From positions 186,001 to 250,000 of the forward strand of contig CANLZL010000003.1 of the NCBI GenBank assembly GCA_947495575.1: a stretch of 64,000 bases of DNA. Direction: 5' to 3'. Origin of the DNA: an uncultured Nioella sp. (GTDB lineage Bacteria > Pseudomonadota > Alphaproteobacteria > Rhodobacterales > Rhodobacteraceae). Below are positions 35,649 to 46,874 of the stretch, in pieces. A program made the translations under genes and the position numbers. Each line of letters begins with the position of its first letter. Positions within the stretch are counted from its first letter, which is position 1. The notes beneath the pieces are model-generated. The model ran no database searches. It was not told the DNA's origin and was given only the letters and a program-made list of their open reading frames with translations.

Positions 35649-36401
35649 TTAGATCTTCCAGCCAGAATGCAGGGCAGCAATACCCATCGACAAATTGCGG
35701 TATTTCACCTGATCGAACCCGGCTTCGCGGATCATCGAGGCAAAAATCTCTTGGTTGGGAAACTTTCGGATAGACTCGACCAGGTATTGGTAACTGTCGC
35801 TGTCATTTGCGATGACTTGCCCCATCTTGGGGATCACATTGAACGAATAGAGGTCATACAGCTGCTGCATTCCGTCGACCGGCAGCTGACTAAATTCCAG
35901 AACCATCAAACGGCCCCCGGGGCGCAGCACGCGATAGGCTTCGCTCAGCGCGTCTGGAATGCGTGTGACGTTTCGTATGCCAAAGCTGATTGTGTAAACA
36001 TCAAAGCTGTTATCTTCGAAGGGCAACGCCATGGCGTCGCCGACGATCCAATCCAGCCGTTCCGCAAAGCTTTCCGCCTCGGCCCGTTTTTGGCCTTCAA
36101 CCAGCATCGACTCGGTCATGTCCAGTACAGTGGCCTCGGCCCCCGGCGCGCGGCGTAGAAAACGGAAAGAGATATCTCCGGTTCCGCCGGCAACGTCGAG
36201 CAGCCTTTGCCCGTCACGTGGAGCCAGCCAATCCATCATCGCATCCTTCCAGACACGATGGATGCCCATCGACATAACATCATTCATCACATCGTATTTA
36301 GAGGCGACGTTGGAAAACACACCGTGAACCATGCCGGCCTTGTCGCTTTCATCAACGGTTTTGAACCCGAAATGCGTGGTACGGTTGCTTTGGTCGGTCA
36401 T
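35649..36401 (-). CDS. ubiE: Ubiquinone/menaquinone C-methyltransferase UbiE
   Basis: UbiE (250 residues from the ATG; AGGAGGG lies 9 bases upstream, while a GTG two codons earlier is too close). It is a class I SAM methyltransferase acting on the quinone ring. Motifs: [26 protein letters not shown] near the N-terminus, SAM motif [13 protein letters not shown] (about 65-77) and the C-terminal [14 protein letters not shown] typical of UbiE. It heads the ubiE-ubiB unit, divergent from mutM. Confidence 0.96.
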   Translation of the reverse strand: MTDQSNRTTHFGFKTVDESDKAGMVHGVFSNVASKYDVMNDVMSMGIHRVWKDAMMDWLAPRDGQRLLDVAGGTGDISFRFLRRAPGAEATVLDMTESMLVEGQKRAEAESFAERLDWIVGDAMALPFEDNSFDVYTISFGIRNVTRIPDALSEAYRVLRPGGRLMVLEFSQLPVDGMQQLYDLYSFNVIPKMGQVIANDSDSYQYLVESIRKFPNQEIFASMIREAGFDQVKYRNLSMGIAALHSGWKI

Positions 36402-36488
36402 GGGCACTTGCCCTCCTGGCTTCGCTCCCCTTTTTATAGGGTCCGCCTGTGGCGTTACAATGGCGCGCAGCGCAAGGAAAGGTCTGCA

Positions 36489-37352
36489 ATGCCCGAACTG
36501 CCCGAAGTCGAGACAGTCCGTCGCGGTCTGATGCCCGTATTAGAGGGCGCGCGCATCCTGAAGGCCGACATCAGGCGGCCAGATTTGCGGTGGCCATTTC
36601 CTGAAAACATGGGCGCGCGTCTGACGGGCGCGCGGGTGAACCGATTACGTCGGCGGTCGAAATACATTTTGGCGGATCTTGATACCGGTGAAACCCTGTT
36701 GATTCACCTCGGCATGTCGGGCCGGATGCTGATAGATCAGAAGTCTGGCCCAACCGGCATTGACGCCTTTTTCCATACCCTGCCCACGCCCGCGAAACAT
36801 GACCACGTGGTTTTGGATGTAGACAGTGGCGCACGGATCACATTCAACGACGCCCGCCGGTTTGGCGCGATGGATCTCTTGGACACGCAGCAGGAGGGCA
36901 CACATCCCCTTTTGGCAAAAATTGGCCCGGAACCATTAAGCAACGCCTTTGATGGCCCGTATTTGCACGCCTCCCTGAAAACACGAAAGACCCCGATCAA
37001 ATCGGCCCTTCTGGATCAGCGAATCGTGGCAGGTCTTGGCAATATTTACGTGTGTGAAACTCTGTTTCGGGCCGGGATTTCGCCCAAAACTCAAGCAGGT
37101 CAGCTGACAAAACACGCGGCAGAAGGGCTGGTGCCGATAATTCGTGACGTATTGACAGAAGCGATTGCCGCGGGCGGTTCATCCCTGAAAGATCATCGGC
37201 AAACCAATGGGGAATTGGGTTATTTTCAACATAGTTTTCAAGTCTATGGACGCGAAGGCGCCCCATGCACGTCACCGGGTTGTGACGCAACGATACTTCG
37301 GATTTCACAGTCCGGACGGTCAAGTTTCTATTGCCCTTCCTGTCAAAGATAG
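36489..37352 (+). CDS. mutM: Formamidopyrimidine-DNA glycosylase MutM
   Basis: MutM (287 residues) removes 8-oxoguanine and other oxidised purines. The start is fixed by the essential MPELPEVE terminus: after Met removal Pro2 is the Schiff-base nucleophile and Glu3 the general acid. A larger open frame begins in the ubiE region and is rejected. Other family parts are [23 protein letters not shown], the helix-two-turn-helix segment [11 protein letters not shown], and a C-terminal zinc finger ([10 protein letters not shown]-18-CPSC). ubiE is divergent. Confidence 0.97.
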   Translation: MPELPEVETVRRGLMPVLEGARILKADIRRPDLRWPFPENMGARLTGARVNRLRRRSKYILADLDTGETLLIHLGMSGRMLIDQKSGPTGIDAFFHTLPTPAKHDHVVLDVDSGARITFNDARRFGAMDLLDTQQEGTHPLLAKIGPEPLSNAFDGPYLHASLKTRKTPIKSALLDQRIVAGLGNIYVCETLFRAGISPKTQAGQLTKHAAEGLVPIIRDVLTEAIAAGGSSLKDHRQTNGELGYFQHSFQVYGREGAPCTSPGCDATILRISQSGRSSFYCPSCQR

Positions 37353-37419
37353 GTTGAACCGCGCCGCAGGGCTGATAACCCTGCAGACTTGAGATTGGAC
37401 AACACCGGGACGGACCTAG

Positions 37420-38196
37420 ATGGCCTACGAAACAATCAATGTTGAGATTGAAGACCATATTTGCCTGATCAAATTGAACCGCCCCGACGCTCTCAATGCG
37501 TTGAACACCCAGCTTTTGGGCGAGCTGTGCAAGGCGCTGGAATGTGCCGACCGGAATGAAAAGGTGCGCTGCATCGTCATTACGGGGTCAGAAAAGGCAT
37601 TTGCCGCCGGAGCCGATATTGCAGAGATGGCGGATAAAACATTCACCGAGGTCTACGCTGAAAACCTCTTCGCGGATCCATCTGATCGCCTCATGGGCAT
37701 TCGCAAGCCAATCATTGCGGCGGTTGCGGGCTATGCGCTTGGCGGCGGTTGCGAATTGGCCATGGCCTGCGATTTCATTATCGCGGCCGACACAGCGAAA
37801 TTTGGTCAGCCTGAGATCAACCTCGGCGTCATCGCCGGACTTGGTGGATCACAACGTCTGACCCGGTTTGTCGGCAAATCCAAATCCATGGATATGAACC
37901 TGACTGGTCGCTTCATGGATGCAGAAGAGGCAGAACGCTCTGGCCTTGTCAGCCGCGTCGTACCCGCCAAGAAGCTGATGGACGAAGCCATGGGCGCAGC
38001 CACGAAGATTTCTGAGAAATCTCAGATCGCAGCTTTGGCCGTCAAAGAAGTGGTCAATCGCAGCTATGAAACGACGCTCGCCGAGGGGCTGCGCTTTGAA
38101 CGGCGCGTGTTTCATTCGATGTTCGCTTCAGAGGATCAGAGCGAAGGCATGGCTGCATTCCTCGAAAAGCGCGAGGCGCAATTCCGCGATCGCTAA
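37420..38196 (+). CDS. Enoyl-CoA hydratase
   Basis: This 258-residue crotonase-family protein hydrates short-chain enoyl-CoA in fatty acid beta-oxidation. Motifs: [11 protein letters not shown] near residue 20-28, the oxyanion hole [24 protein letters not shown] with the conserved Glu, then [17 protein letters not shown] with the second catalytic Glu, and the C-terminal [10 protein letters not shown]. Similar in build to mammalian mitochondrial enoyl-CoA hydratase. In many alphaproteobacteria it lies next to rpsT and dnaA, as here. Substrate chain length is not certain. Confidence 0.9.
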   Translation: MAYETINVEIEDHICLIKLNRPDALNALNTQLLGELCKALECADRNEKVRCIVITGSEKAFAAGADIAEMADKTFTEVYAENLFADPSDRLMGIRKPIIAAVAGYALGGGCELAMACDFIIAADTAKFGQPEINLGVIAGLGGSQRLTRFVGKSKSMDMNLTGRFMDAEEAERSGLVSRVVPAKKLMDEAMGAATKISEKSQIAALAVKEVVNRSYETTLAEGLRFERRVFHSMFASEDQSEGMAAFLEKREAQFRDR

Positions 38197-38348
38197 TTTC
38201 GGCTTTCCTTTTCCATAGGAATCGCCTAAACGGCGCCCATACATGCGTGTGAGGCCCGCTTTTTGGCCAGATCCTTCCGGTACGAACCCGGGGAAGTGGG
38301 CTGTTCCGCGCGACCAGATTTTTGAATAACCCACGAGAGGGATCAACC

Positions 38349-38615
38349 ATGGCAAATTCGCCCCAAGCTAAGAAACGCGCCCGCCAGAACGAGCGTCGTT
38401 TTGCTGTCAACAAAGCGCGCCGTTCGCGCATCCGCACCTACCTGCGTAAAGTCGAAGAAGCGATTGCGTCCGGCGATCAGGCCGCTGCTGCAACCGCCCT
38501 GCGCGAAGCCCAGCCCGAACTGATGCGCGGCGTCACCAAAGGTGTGTTGCATAAGAACACCGTTGCCCGGAAAATGTCGCGCCTGTCTGCCCGCGTGAAG
38601 GCCCTCGGCGCATAA
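38349..38615 (+). CDS. rpsT: 30S ribosomal protein S20
   Basis: S20 (88 residues) binds 16S rRNA helices 9 and 44 and is an essential early-assembly protein. The start [17 protein letters not shown] is the family standard; a longer in-frame ATG upstream is rejected. The protein is helical, with many Arg/Lys and the C-terminal [28 protein letters not shown] ribosome site lies 6 bases upstream. A hairpin-T terminator follows. Confidence 0.98.
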   Translation: MANSPQAKKRARQNERRFAVNKARRSRIRTYLRKVEEAIASGDQAAAATALREAQPELMRGVTKGVLHKNTVARKMSRLSARVKALGA

Positions 38616-38640
38616 ACGCGGCGAAAATCAATATAAGAAT

Positions 38641-38671
38641 AAGGCGTCTCAATTTTGAGGCGCCTTTTTCT
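38641..38671 (+). terminator. Rho-independent terminator after rpsT
   Basis: A 12-bp stem with one G-T pair (AAGGCGTCTCAA/TTGAGGCGCCTT) with a very short loop (the A-T pairs near the tip may open to enlarge it), then TTTTCTTTTT. It lies 26 bases after the rpsT stop. The opposite strand is also moderately T-rich past the stem, so it may work both ways. Confidence 0.88.
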
Positions 38672-39277
38672 TTTTGGTAAAATTTCTAGTGCTTCGGCAC
38701 CCTTATCAAAACTGGCCGGGATTCGTTTTTGAAGAGTCCGGAGTCAAGCGCGAAGATTGATTGCGAGGCCTGCCAGAGTCCAGCTAGCTTAGGGGCATAG
38801 CGATTCACATAGTCTGGGGGGACATTGATCTGCTGAGCTGAACTTATTGCCAATCTGACTTCGAACACTTCGGGGCCAGTTGAGATAGATTTCGCTCCTG
38901 ATCGTCCCGGCAACGCGGCGCTGAACAATGTTCAGAACACGCAGCCGGATGAACCGCGGAAAGCCCCTGTATTGGGGATTTTCACGGCTCATACATGTCC
39001 AATGACCATATATCCGCGCGATGCTTCGCCGACCGTTAATGGCAAAAAGCCACGGTCGGGGCCGGTATCGTTTTGCGTTGGGTTAAAGTTTGGCTGGCCT
39101 TTAGGGGGGTCAGACCCAGTCGGTCCGCAGGAGGGGCAAGTTGCCACAAAAGGCGACAATCCTGCAGGTCGATCGACAGACCGAATGTGGTGCTGAAGGC
39201 GAAGGGAAAAGGACGGCGCAAGCGATCGTCCGCAGGGCCACGCAAAGGGGCCGTGTATTAAAATTGACGGGAACAGG
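38672..39277. other. Long rpsT-dnaA intergenic region with GANTC cluster
   Basis: About 0.6 kb without a convincing gene. It holds five GANTC sites at 38720, 38734, 38741, 38776 and 38802 (87 bp) and no more GANTC to 39277. GANTC is the CcrM methylation site; in Caulobacter such sites lie in the dnaA promoter and origin. No exact DnaA box (TTATNCACA) was found; TTATCAAAA at about 38704 and CGATTCACA at 38801 are the closest. A short AT-rich stretch (38667-38692) precedes. A weak 80-codon minus-strand open frame (38686-38928, TTG start) lacks codon bias. A hairpin lies at 39029-39059. The region is likely the dnaA control region, possibly origin-linked. Confidence 0.55.
39029..39059 (+). other. 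Hairpin in the dnaA leader region
   Basis: A perfect 8-bp stem CCGACCGT/ACGGTCGG encloses a second small stem GGC-AAAAA-GCC. It lies about 220 bases before the dnaA start on the plus strand, with no T run, so it is not a typical terminator. It may mark mRNA leader structure or a protein site. Nothing else is claimed. Confidence 0.4.
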
Positions 39278-40654
39278 ATGACTGACGAAACTTGGGGTCA
39301 CGTACGGGGTGAGTTGCTGAAATCGGTTGGAAAGAACAACTTTTCGGCGTGGATTGAGCCAATCTCTTTCAAAACGGTAGAAGACCGTACCGCGCATTTT
39401 CAGGTGCCTACGAATTTTATCGGCACTTGGGTTTCGCAACATTTCGGCGATGTGATCTTGCGTCACCTGATTTCGGCCGGGCTGGAAGTTGAACGGGTTG
39501 AATTTGCGGTGGGTGGCCAGGCCTCCGCGCCCATGGCCGTCAACGCAAACACTGCCCCAAACAAGGTCGCATCCGCCACCGTGGCAGCGCCGGCTCCTGT
39601 TCAAAACCGTGGATTACCCGAGTTTTCACTGAACCCCAATTTCACCTTTTCGAATTTTGTCGTGGGCAAGCCCAACGAACTGGCTCATGCGGCGGCCCGC
39701 CGCGTTGCCGAGGGCGGGGCTGTGTCTTTCAACCCCCTCTTTTTGTATGGCGGTGTCGGTCTTGGTAAAACGCACCTAATGCACGCCATTGCGCATGAGT
39801 TACGGACCAGCAAGCCAGAACTGAAGGTCATTTACCTGTCGGCCGAACAGTTCATGTATCGCTTCATCCGTGCCTTGCGCGATCAGGATACGATTTCCTT
39901 CAAAGAGCTCTTCCGCTCGATCGACGTTCTCATGGTGGATGACGTTCAATTCATCGCAGGCAAAAACTCGACCCAGGAAGAGTTTTTCCACACGTTCAAC
40001 GCGTTGGTTGAGATGGGTAAACAGATCATCATCTCGGGCGACCGCGCACCGGTCGATATGGATGAGCTGGACAATCGTATTGCGTCACGTCTGCAATGCG
40101 GGCTTGTTGTCGACCTGCACCCGACGGATTACGAGTTGCGTCTGGGCATTTTGCAGCAGAAAGTCGAAGCACAACGTGAGCGTCATCCGGATCTCAAAAT
40201 CGCCCCCGGCGTCCTGGAATTTATTGCGCACCGTATTTCATCCAATGTCCGCGTTCTCGAAGGGGCTTTGACCCGTCTCTTTGCTTTTTCCGACCTCATC
40301 GGCTGCGAAATCACGATGGATATGACGCAGGAATGTCTGTCGGATATCCTGCGCGCCTCGGATCGCAAGGTCACGATGGAAGAGATTATCAAAAAGACCT
40401 GCGAACATTATCACCTGCGCCAGACCGATTTGATGAGTCCCAGCCGCGCCCGCAACATTGCGCGCCCCAGACAGATGGCAATGTATCTCTGCAAAAAGCT
40501 GACCACACGCAGCCTTCCAGAGATTGGACGCAAGTTTGGCGGTCGCGATCACACCACCATCCTGCATGGGGTGCGCAAGATCGAGGAGCTGATCTCGCTC
40601 GACAGCCAGATCGCCGAAGACGCTGAGCTTCTGCGACGTATGCTCGAAGCCTGA
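39278..40654 (+). CDS. dnaA: Chromosomal replication initiator DnaA
   Basis: DnaA (458 residues) binds origin boxes and melts DNA to begin replication; it is also a transcription factor. Domain I is at about 1-80, a linker to about 110, and AAA+ domain III at about 115-330 with Walker A GGVGLGKTHL and Walker B 'LMVDDVQFI'. DNA-binding domain IV ends with the signature GGRDHTTILHGVRKIEEL (about 417-434). The gene is followed after 226 bp by dnaN, as in most bacteria. The leader region is long (see region 38672-39277). Confidence 0.98.
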   Translation: MTDETWGHVRGELLKSVGKNNFSAWIEPISFKTVEDRTAHFQVPTNFIGTWVSQHFGDVILRHLISAGLEVERVEFAVGGQASAPMAVNANTAPNKVASATVAAPAPVQNRGLPEFSLNPNFTFSNFVVGKPNELAHAAARRVAEGGAVSFNPLFLYGGVGLGKTHLMHAIAHELRTSKPELKVIYLSAEQFMYRFIRALRDQDTISFKELFRSIDVLMVDDVQFIAGKNSTQEEFFHTFNALVEMGKQIIISGDRAPVDMDELDNRIASRLQCGLVVDLHPTDYELRLGILQQKVEAQRERHPDLKIAPGVLEFIAHRISSNVRVLEGALTRLFAFSDLIGCEITMDMTQECLSDILRASDRKVTMEEIIKKTCEHYHLRQTDLMSPSRARNIARPRQMAMYLCKKLTTRSLPEIGRKFGGRDHTTILHGVRKIEELISLDSQIAEDAELLRRMLEA

Positions 40655-40880
40655 CCATTCATTTTGCCAAAAACACCTCAGTGGGGGTGCGGAGGGAGGA
40701 TCCCCCGCCCGGATCGCCGCCGTCAGGCGGCGAAACTATGACATAAGCGCGCTATTCCTGCCAATTCGCGCGCTTCCCCCATTGACCTCCCCGCACCATT
40801 CGCGAAACTTCTGAAAAAACACTTGTGCTTGCGGGCTGAGGGGGTACCCTCGCGGCCCCGCATATCGTCGGAGCCAGGAC
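40655..40880. other. dnaA-dnaN intergenic region
   Basis: 226 bp without a gene. A perfect 7-bp stem CGCCGCC/GGCGGCG with a 4-base loop is at 40715-40732, after a G/C-rich stretch; no T run follows, so termination is doubtful. No exact DnaA box was found. Confidence 0.4.
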
Positions 40881-41999
40881 ATGAAAATCAGCATTGAACG
40901 CGCGGACCTTCTCAAGGCCGTCTCTCAGGCACAATCCGTTGTGGAACGCCGCAACACCATCCCGATTCTGGCCAATGTGCTGATCGAAGCAGAGGGCGAC
41001 ACAGCCAGCTTCCGCGCCACGGATCTGGATATCGAAGTCGTCGATAAGACCCCTGCCCAAGTGGAACGCTCCGGGGCAACCACGGTCTCGGCTGTGACAT
41101 TGCATGAGATCATCAGAAAATTGCCCGATGGCGCCTTGGTGCAGCTGTCCGATGACGGCACTTCGGGCCGGTTGGAGGTGAATGCCGGGCGCTCAAGCTT
41201 CCAGCTGACAACCTTGCCGCGCGAAGATTTTCCGGTCATGGCCTCGTCGGAATATAGCGCGAATTTCTCGGCCCTTGCCACCGACCTACGTCGCCTGTTC
41301 GACAAATCTAAATTCGCGATCTCGACGGAAGAGACCCGGTATTACCTGAACGGCGTCTATCTGCATGTGTCGCAGGGCGACGATGGTCAGGTCCTTCGTT
41401 GCGTGGCCACGGATGGGCACCGTCTGGCCCGTGTCGATGCGGCCCTTCCTGCAGGTGCGGAAAACATGCCCGGCGTGATCGTACCCCGCAAAACCGTGGG
41501 TGAGCTGCGCAAGCTGTTGGATGACGACGACATGAAGATCGCCGTCTCCGTCTCCGAGACCAAAATTCGCTTTGCCACGCCGGATATTACCCTGACATCC
41601 AAGGTCATTGACGGCACTTTCCCCGATTACACCCGCGTCATTCCAATGGGCAACACCCGCCGCCTTGAGGTGGATGCCGCTGAATTCGCCTCGGCTGTTG
41701 ACCGTGTGGCAACTGTCAGTTCTGAGCGCTCTCGTGCTGTAAAGCTTTCCCTGGACGAAGATCGTCTGGTGCTTTCCGTGAATGCGCCAGACAGCGGTGC
41801 CGCGGAAGAGGAACTTGCCGTGGCCTATGGCGATGAGAAGCTAGAAATTGGCTTTAACGCCAAATACTTGCTGGAAATTGCCAGCCAGGTCGACCGGGAA
41901 AATGCTGTTTTCATGTTCAATTCATCCGGTGATCCCACGCTGATGCGGGAAGGCAATGACACATCCGCTGTTTATGTCGTCATGCCGATGCGTGTCTGA
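40881..41999 (+). CDS. dnaN: DNA polymerase III sliding clamp (beta subunit)
   Basis: DnaN (372 residues) is the ring clamp that tethers polymerase III to DNA. The first domain starts MKISIERADLLKAVSQAQSVVERRNTIPIL, the standard family N-terminus. Three repeated clamp folds follow, and the C-terminus is PMRV, with the hydrophobic protein-binding cleft residues in 'VYVVMPMRV'. Normal length, ATG with GGAGCCAGG upstream. recF follows after a short possible terminator. Confidence 0.98.
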   Translation: MKISIERADLLKAVSQAQSVVERRNTIPILANVLIEAEGDTASFRATDLDIEVVDKTPAQVERSGATTVSAVTLHEIIRKLPDGALVQLSDDGTSGRLEVNAGRSSFQLTTLPREDFPVMASSEYSANFSALATDLRRLFDKSKFAISTEETRYYLNGVYLHVSQGDDGQVLRCVATDGHRLARVDAALPAGAENMPGVIVPRKTVGELRKLLDDDDMKIAVSVSETKIRFATPDITLTSKVIDGTFPDYTRVIPMGNTRRLEVDAAEFASAVDRVATVSSERSRAVKLSLDEDRLVLSVNAPDSGAAEEELAVAYGDEKLEIGFNAKYLLEIASQVDRENAVFMFNSSGDPTLMREGNDTSAVYVVMPMRV

Positions 42000-42031
42000 A
42001 GGAAGGCTATTTTTCCTAGGAAAAGTTGAGC

Positions 42032-42050
42032 CTCCCGGCGGGGAGTTTTT
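42032..42050 (+). terminator. Possible terminator between dnaN and recF
   Basis: A 5-bp GC-rich stem (CTCCC/GGGAG, loop GGCG) is directly followed by TTTTT. The stem is short, so it may only attenuate dnaN transcripts entering recF. Confidence 0.45.
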
Positions 42051-42071
42051 CACAAAGAAGAAGGAGGGGGC

Positions 42072-43187
42072 ATGACCGCGACTTTTGTGCAGTCCCTGAC
42101 CCTCTCGCATTTTCGGTCGCACAAACGGGCAGCCCTGTCATTGGATGGACGGCCCGTGGCGTTATTTGGCGCCAATGGCGCCGGAAAAACCAATATACTT
42201 GAGGCTGTGTCCCTGCTGTCACCCGGGCGGGGCTTGCGCCGCGCCTCGGCCGATGAAATGGCGCGCCAACCGGAGGCGATTGGGTGGAAGATTGCCGCGG
42301 AACTGCGGACCGATCATCGCGCCCACGAGGTCGAAACCAGTGCAGAACCCGGACAATCACGGACCCTGAAGCTGGATGGCAAACCCGCGCCGCAACTGGC
42401 GTTGGCCGATCTGGCGCGTATCGTCTGGCTGATCCCGGCGCAGGATCGCCTTTGGATCGAGGGGGCCGAGGGCCGTCGGCGCTTTCTCGACCGCATCACA
42501 ATGAGTTTTTTCCCCGATCATGGGGAGGCCGTTCTGACACATGAAAAGGCAATGCGAGAGCGCAACAGAATGCTCAAGGATCAGGTACGCGACGCAATCT
42601 GGTACGAGGCGGTCGAAGCGCAAATGTCCGCGGCCGCCGCACGGATCGTTGACCGGCGTCACCTGACGGTTGAGCGCCTGACCAAAGCGCAGGACGGGGC
42701 GGAAACGGCCTTTCCAGTCGCGATGCTCACTATTCTGGAGGCAGAGGAAAGCGCAGGCCTTGTTTCAGGCGAAGATTTTGCCACGGCCCATGCACTATCT
42801 CGTCCCCGCGACCTGGCCGCAGGGCGCAGCCTTGTCGGCCCGCATCGCGCAGATTTGGGCGCGATTTATGCGGCCAAGGGCGCGGCTGCACGGTTGTGCT
42901 CCACCGGCGAACAGAAGGCCTTGTTAATTTCCCTTATTCTGGCCAATGCCCGCGCGTTGAAAGCCGATATCGGCGCGGCGCCACTGGTTTTGCTCGATGA
43001 GGTCGCCGCACATCTCGATGCCAACCGTAGGGCCGCGTTGTTCGATGAAATCTGCGCACTTGGCGGGCAAGCCTGGATGACCGGTACAGGCCCGGAACTG
43101 TTTGCAGATCTTGGCGCCCGGGCCCAGCATTTTGAGATCACGGAAACCGGCGGTGTCTCAGACGTTACAACGCGGGGCCCGGCATGA
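42072..43187 (+). CDS. recF: DNA repair/replication protein RecF
   Basis: RecF (371 residues) is an SMC-like ATPase that helps load RecA at gaps. The N-terminus has QSLTLSHFRSHKRAAL, and Walker A is GANGAGKTNILEAVSLLSPGRGLRRA (about 36-43). The C-terminal ABC signature and Walker B are 'STGEQKALLISLIL' and LVLLDEVAAHLDANRR. ATG has an AGGAGG-like site 6-7 bases upstream. Its stop overlaps the LysE-type gene by 4 bases. Confidence 0.95.
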   Translation: MTATFVQSLTLSHFRSHKRAALSLDGRPVALFGANGAGKTNILEAVSLLSPGRGLRRASADEMARQPEAIGWKIAAELRTDHRAHEVETSAEPGQSRTLKLDGKPAPQLALADLARIVWLIPAQDRLWIEGAEGRRRFLDRITMSFFPDHGEAVLTHEKAMRERNRMLKDQVRDAIWYEAVEAQMSAAAARIVDRRHLTVERLTKAQDGAETAFPVAMLTILEAEESAGLVSGEDFATAHALSRPRDLAAGRSLVGPHRADLGAIYAAKGAAARLCSTGEQKALLISLILANARALKADIGAAPLVLLDEVAAHLDANRRAALFDEICALGGQAWMTGTGPELFADLGARAQHFEITETGGVSDVTTRGPA

Positions 43188-43804
43188 CTCTTGGGCTCTG
43201 GGACATGGTGCTTTATGCTGGCGCACTCTTTGTGCTGTTCCTGACACCGGGGCCGGTCTGGCTGGCTTTGACAGCGCGGACGTTGGCCCATGGCGTGGGG
43301 GCGGCGCTGCCCTTGATCCTCGGCGTGGCGATTGGCGATACGATCTGGTCCCTGCTGGCGGTTTTGGGCCTGTCCTGGGTCGTTCAATCCTATACGGGCA
43401 TCATGGTGGCGCTAAGATGGCTGGCGGTGCTGGTATTTGCTGGCATGGGCCTGCTTTTGATCCGGCACGCCGATAAGAGCATTGATGCCGATAGCCGCCT
43501 CAACCGTCCCGGACTGTGGGCCGGGTTCGTTGCCGGGCTGGCCGCGATCCTAGCCAACCCCAAGGCGATCCTGTTCTACATGGGGATGTTGCCGGGGTTC
43601 TTTGACCTGACTGCACTGACCAAGTGGGATGTGGCGGCCATTGCCGGAATCTCGATGATCGTTCCTGTCATCGGCAATCTGGGCTTTGCGACATTCGTGG
43701 ATCGTGCACGTCGGCTGATCTCATCGCCGGGCGCCTTGAAGCGAACCAATCAGGTTGCGGGCGCGTTGCTAGTGCTCGTCGCGATTGTCATAGCCTTGAC
43801 TTAG
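43184..43804 (+). CDS. LysE/RhtB-family amino acid exporter
   Basis: This 206-residue membrane protein belongs to the LysE/RhtB amino acid or homoserine-lactone exporter superfamily. It has six hydrophobic segments, the first containing 'LFVLFLTPGPVWLALTARTLAHGV', the family motif (TPGP), and a conserved NPKAILFYMGMLPGFFD segment near residue 125-141. It is coupled to recF by ATGA. Substrate cannot be told from sequence. Confidence 0.88.
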   Translation: MTLGLWDMVLYAGALFVLFLTPGPVWLALTARTLAHGVGAALPLILGVAIGDTIWSLLAVLGLSWVVQSYTGIMVALRWLAVLVFAGMGLLLIRHADKSIDADSRLNRPGLWAGFVAGLAAILANPKAILFYMGMLPGFFDLTALTKWDVAAIAGISMIVPVIGNLGFATFVDRARRLISSPGALKRTNQVAGALLVLVAIVIALT

Positions 43805-43812
43805 GAGGTCGC

Positions 43813-46826
<3,014 letters not shown>

Positions 46827-46834
46827 TATCCGAA

Positions 46835-46872
46835 AGTAGGGGAGGGCGCGTTTGGTCGCCCTCCCCTACTTG
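46835..46872. terminator. Inverted-repeat terminator between gyrB and mttB-family gene
   Basis: A perfect 15-bp stem (AAGTAGGGGAGGGCG/CGCCCTCCCCTACTT) with an 8-base loop lies between convergent genes, ending two bases before the stop codon of the opposing gene. No T run follows on either strand, so it likely works by stem stability and stops readthrough in both directions. Confidence 0.7.
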
Positions 46873-46874
46873 TC

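Noticed and set aside
38686-38928. 80-codon minus-strand open frame with TTG start
   Set aside because: Codon third positions are mixed and no ribosome site was seen; kept only as a note in the dnaA upstream region.
38672-39277. Search for exact DnaA boxes and an origin
   Set aside because: No TTATNCACA box was found; only imperfect matches, so an origin is not annotated.
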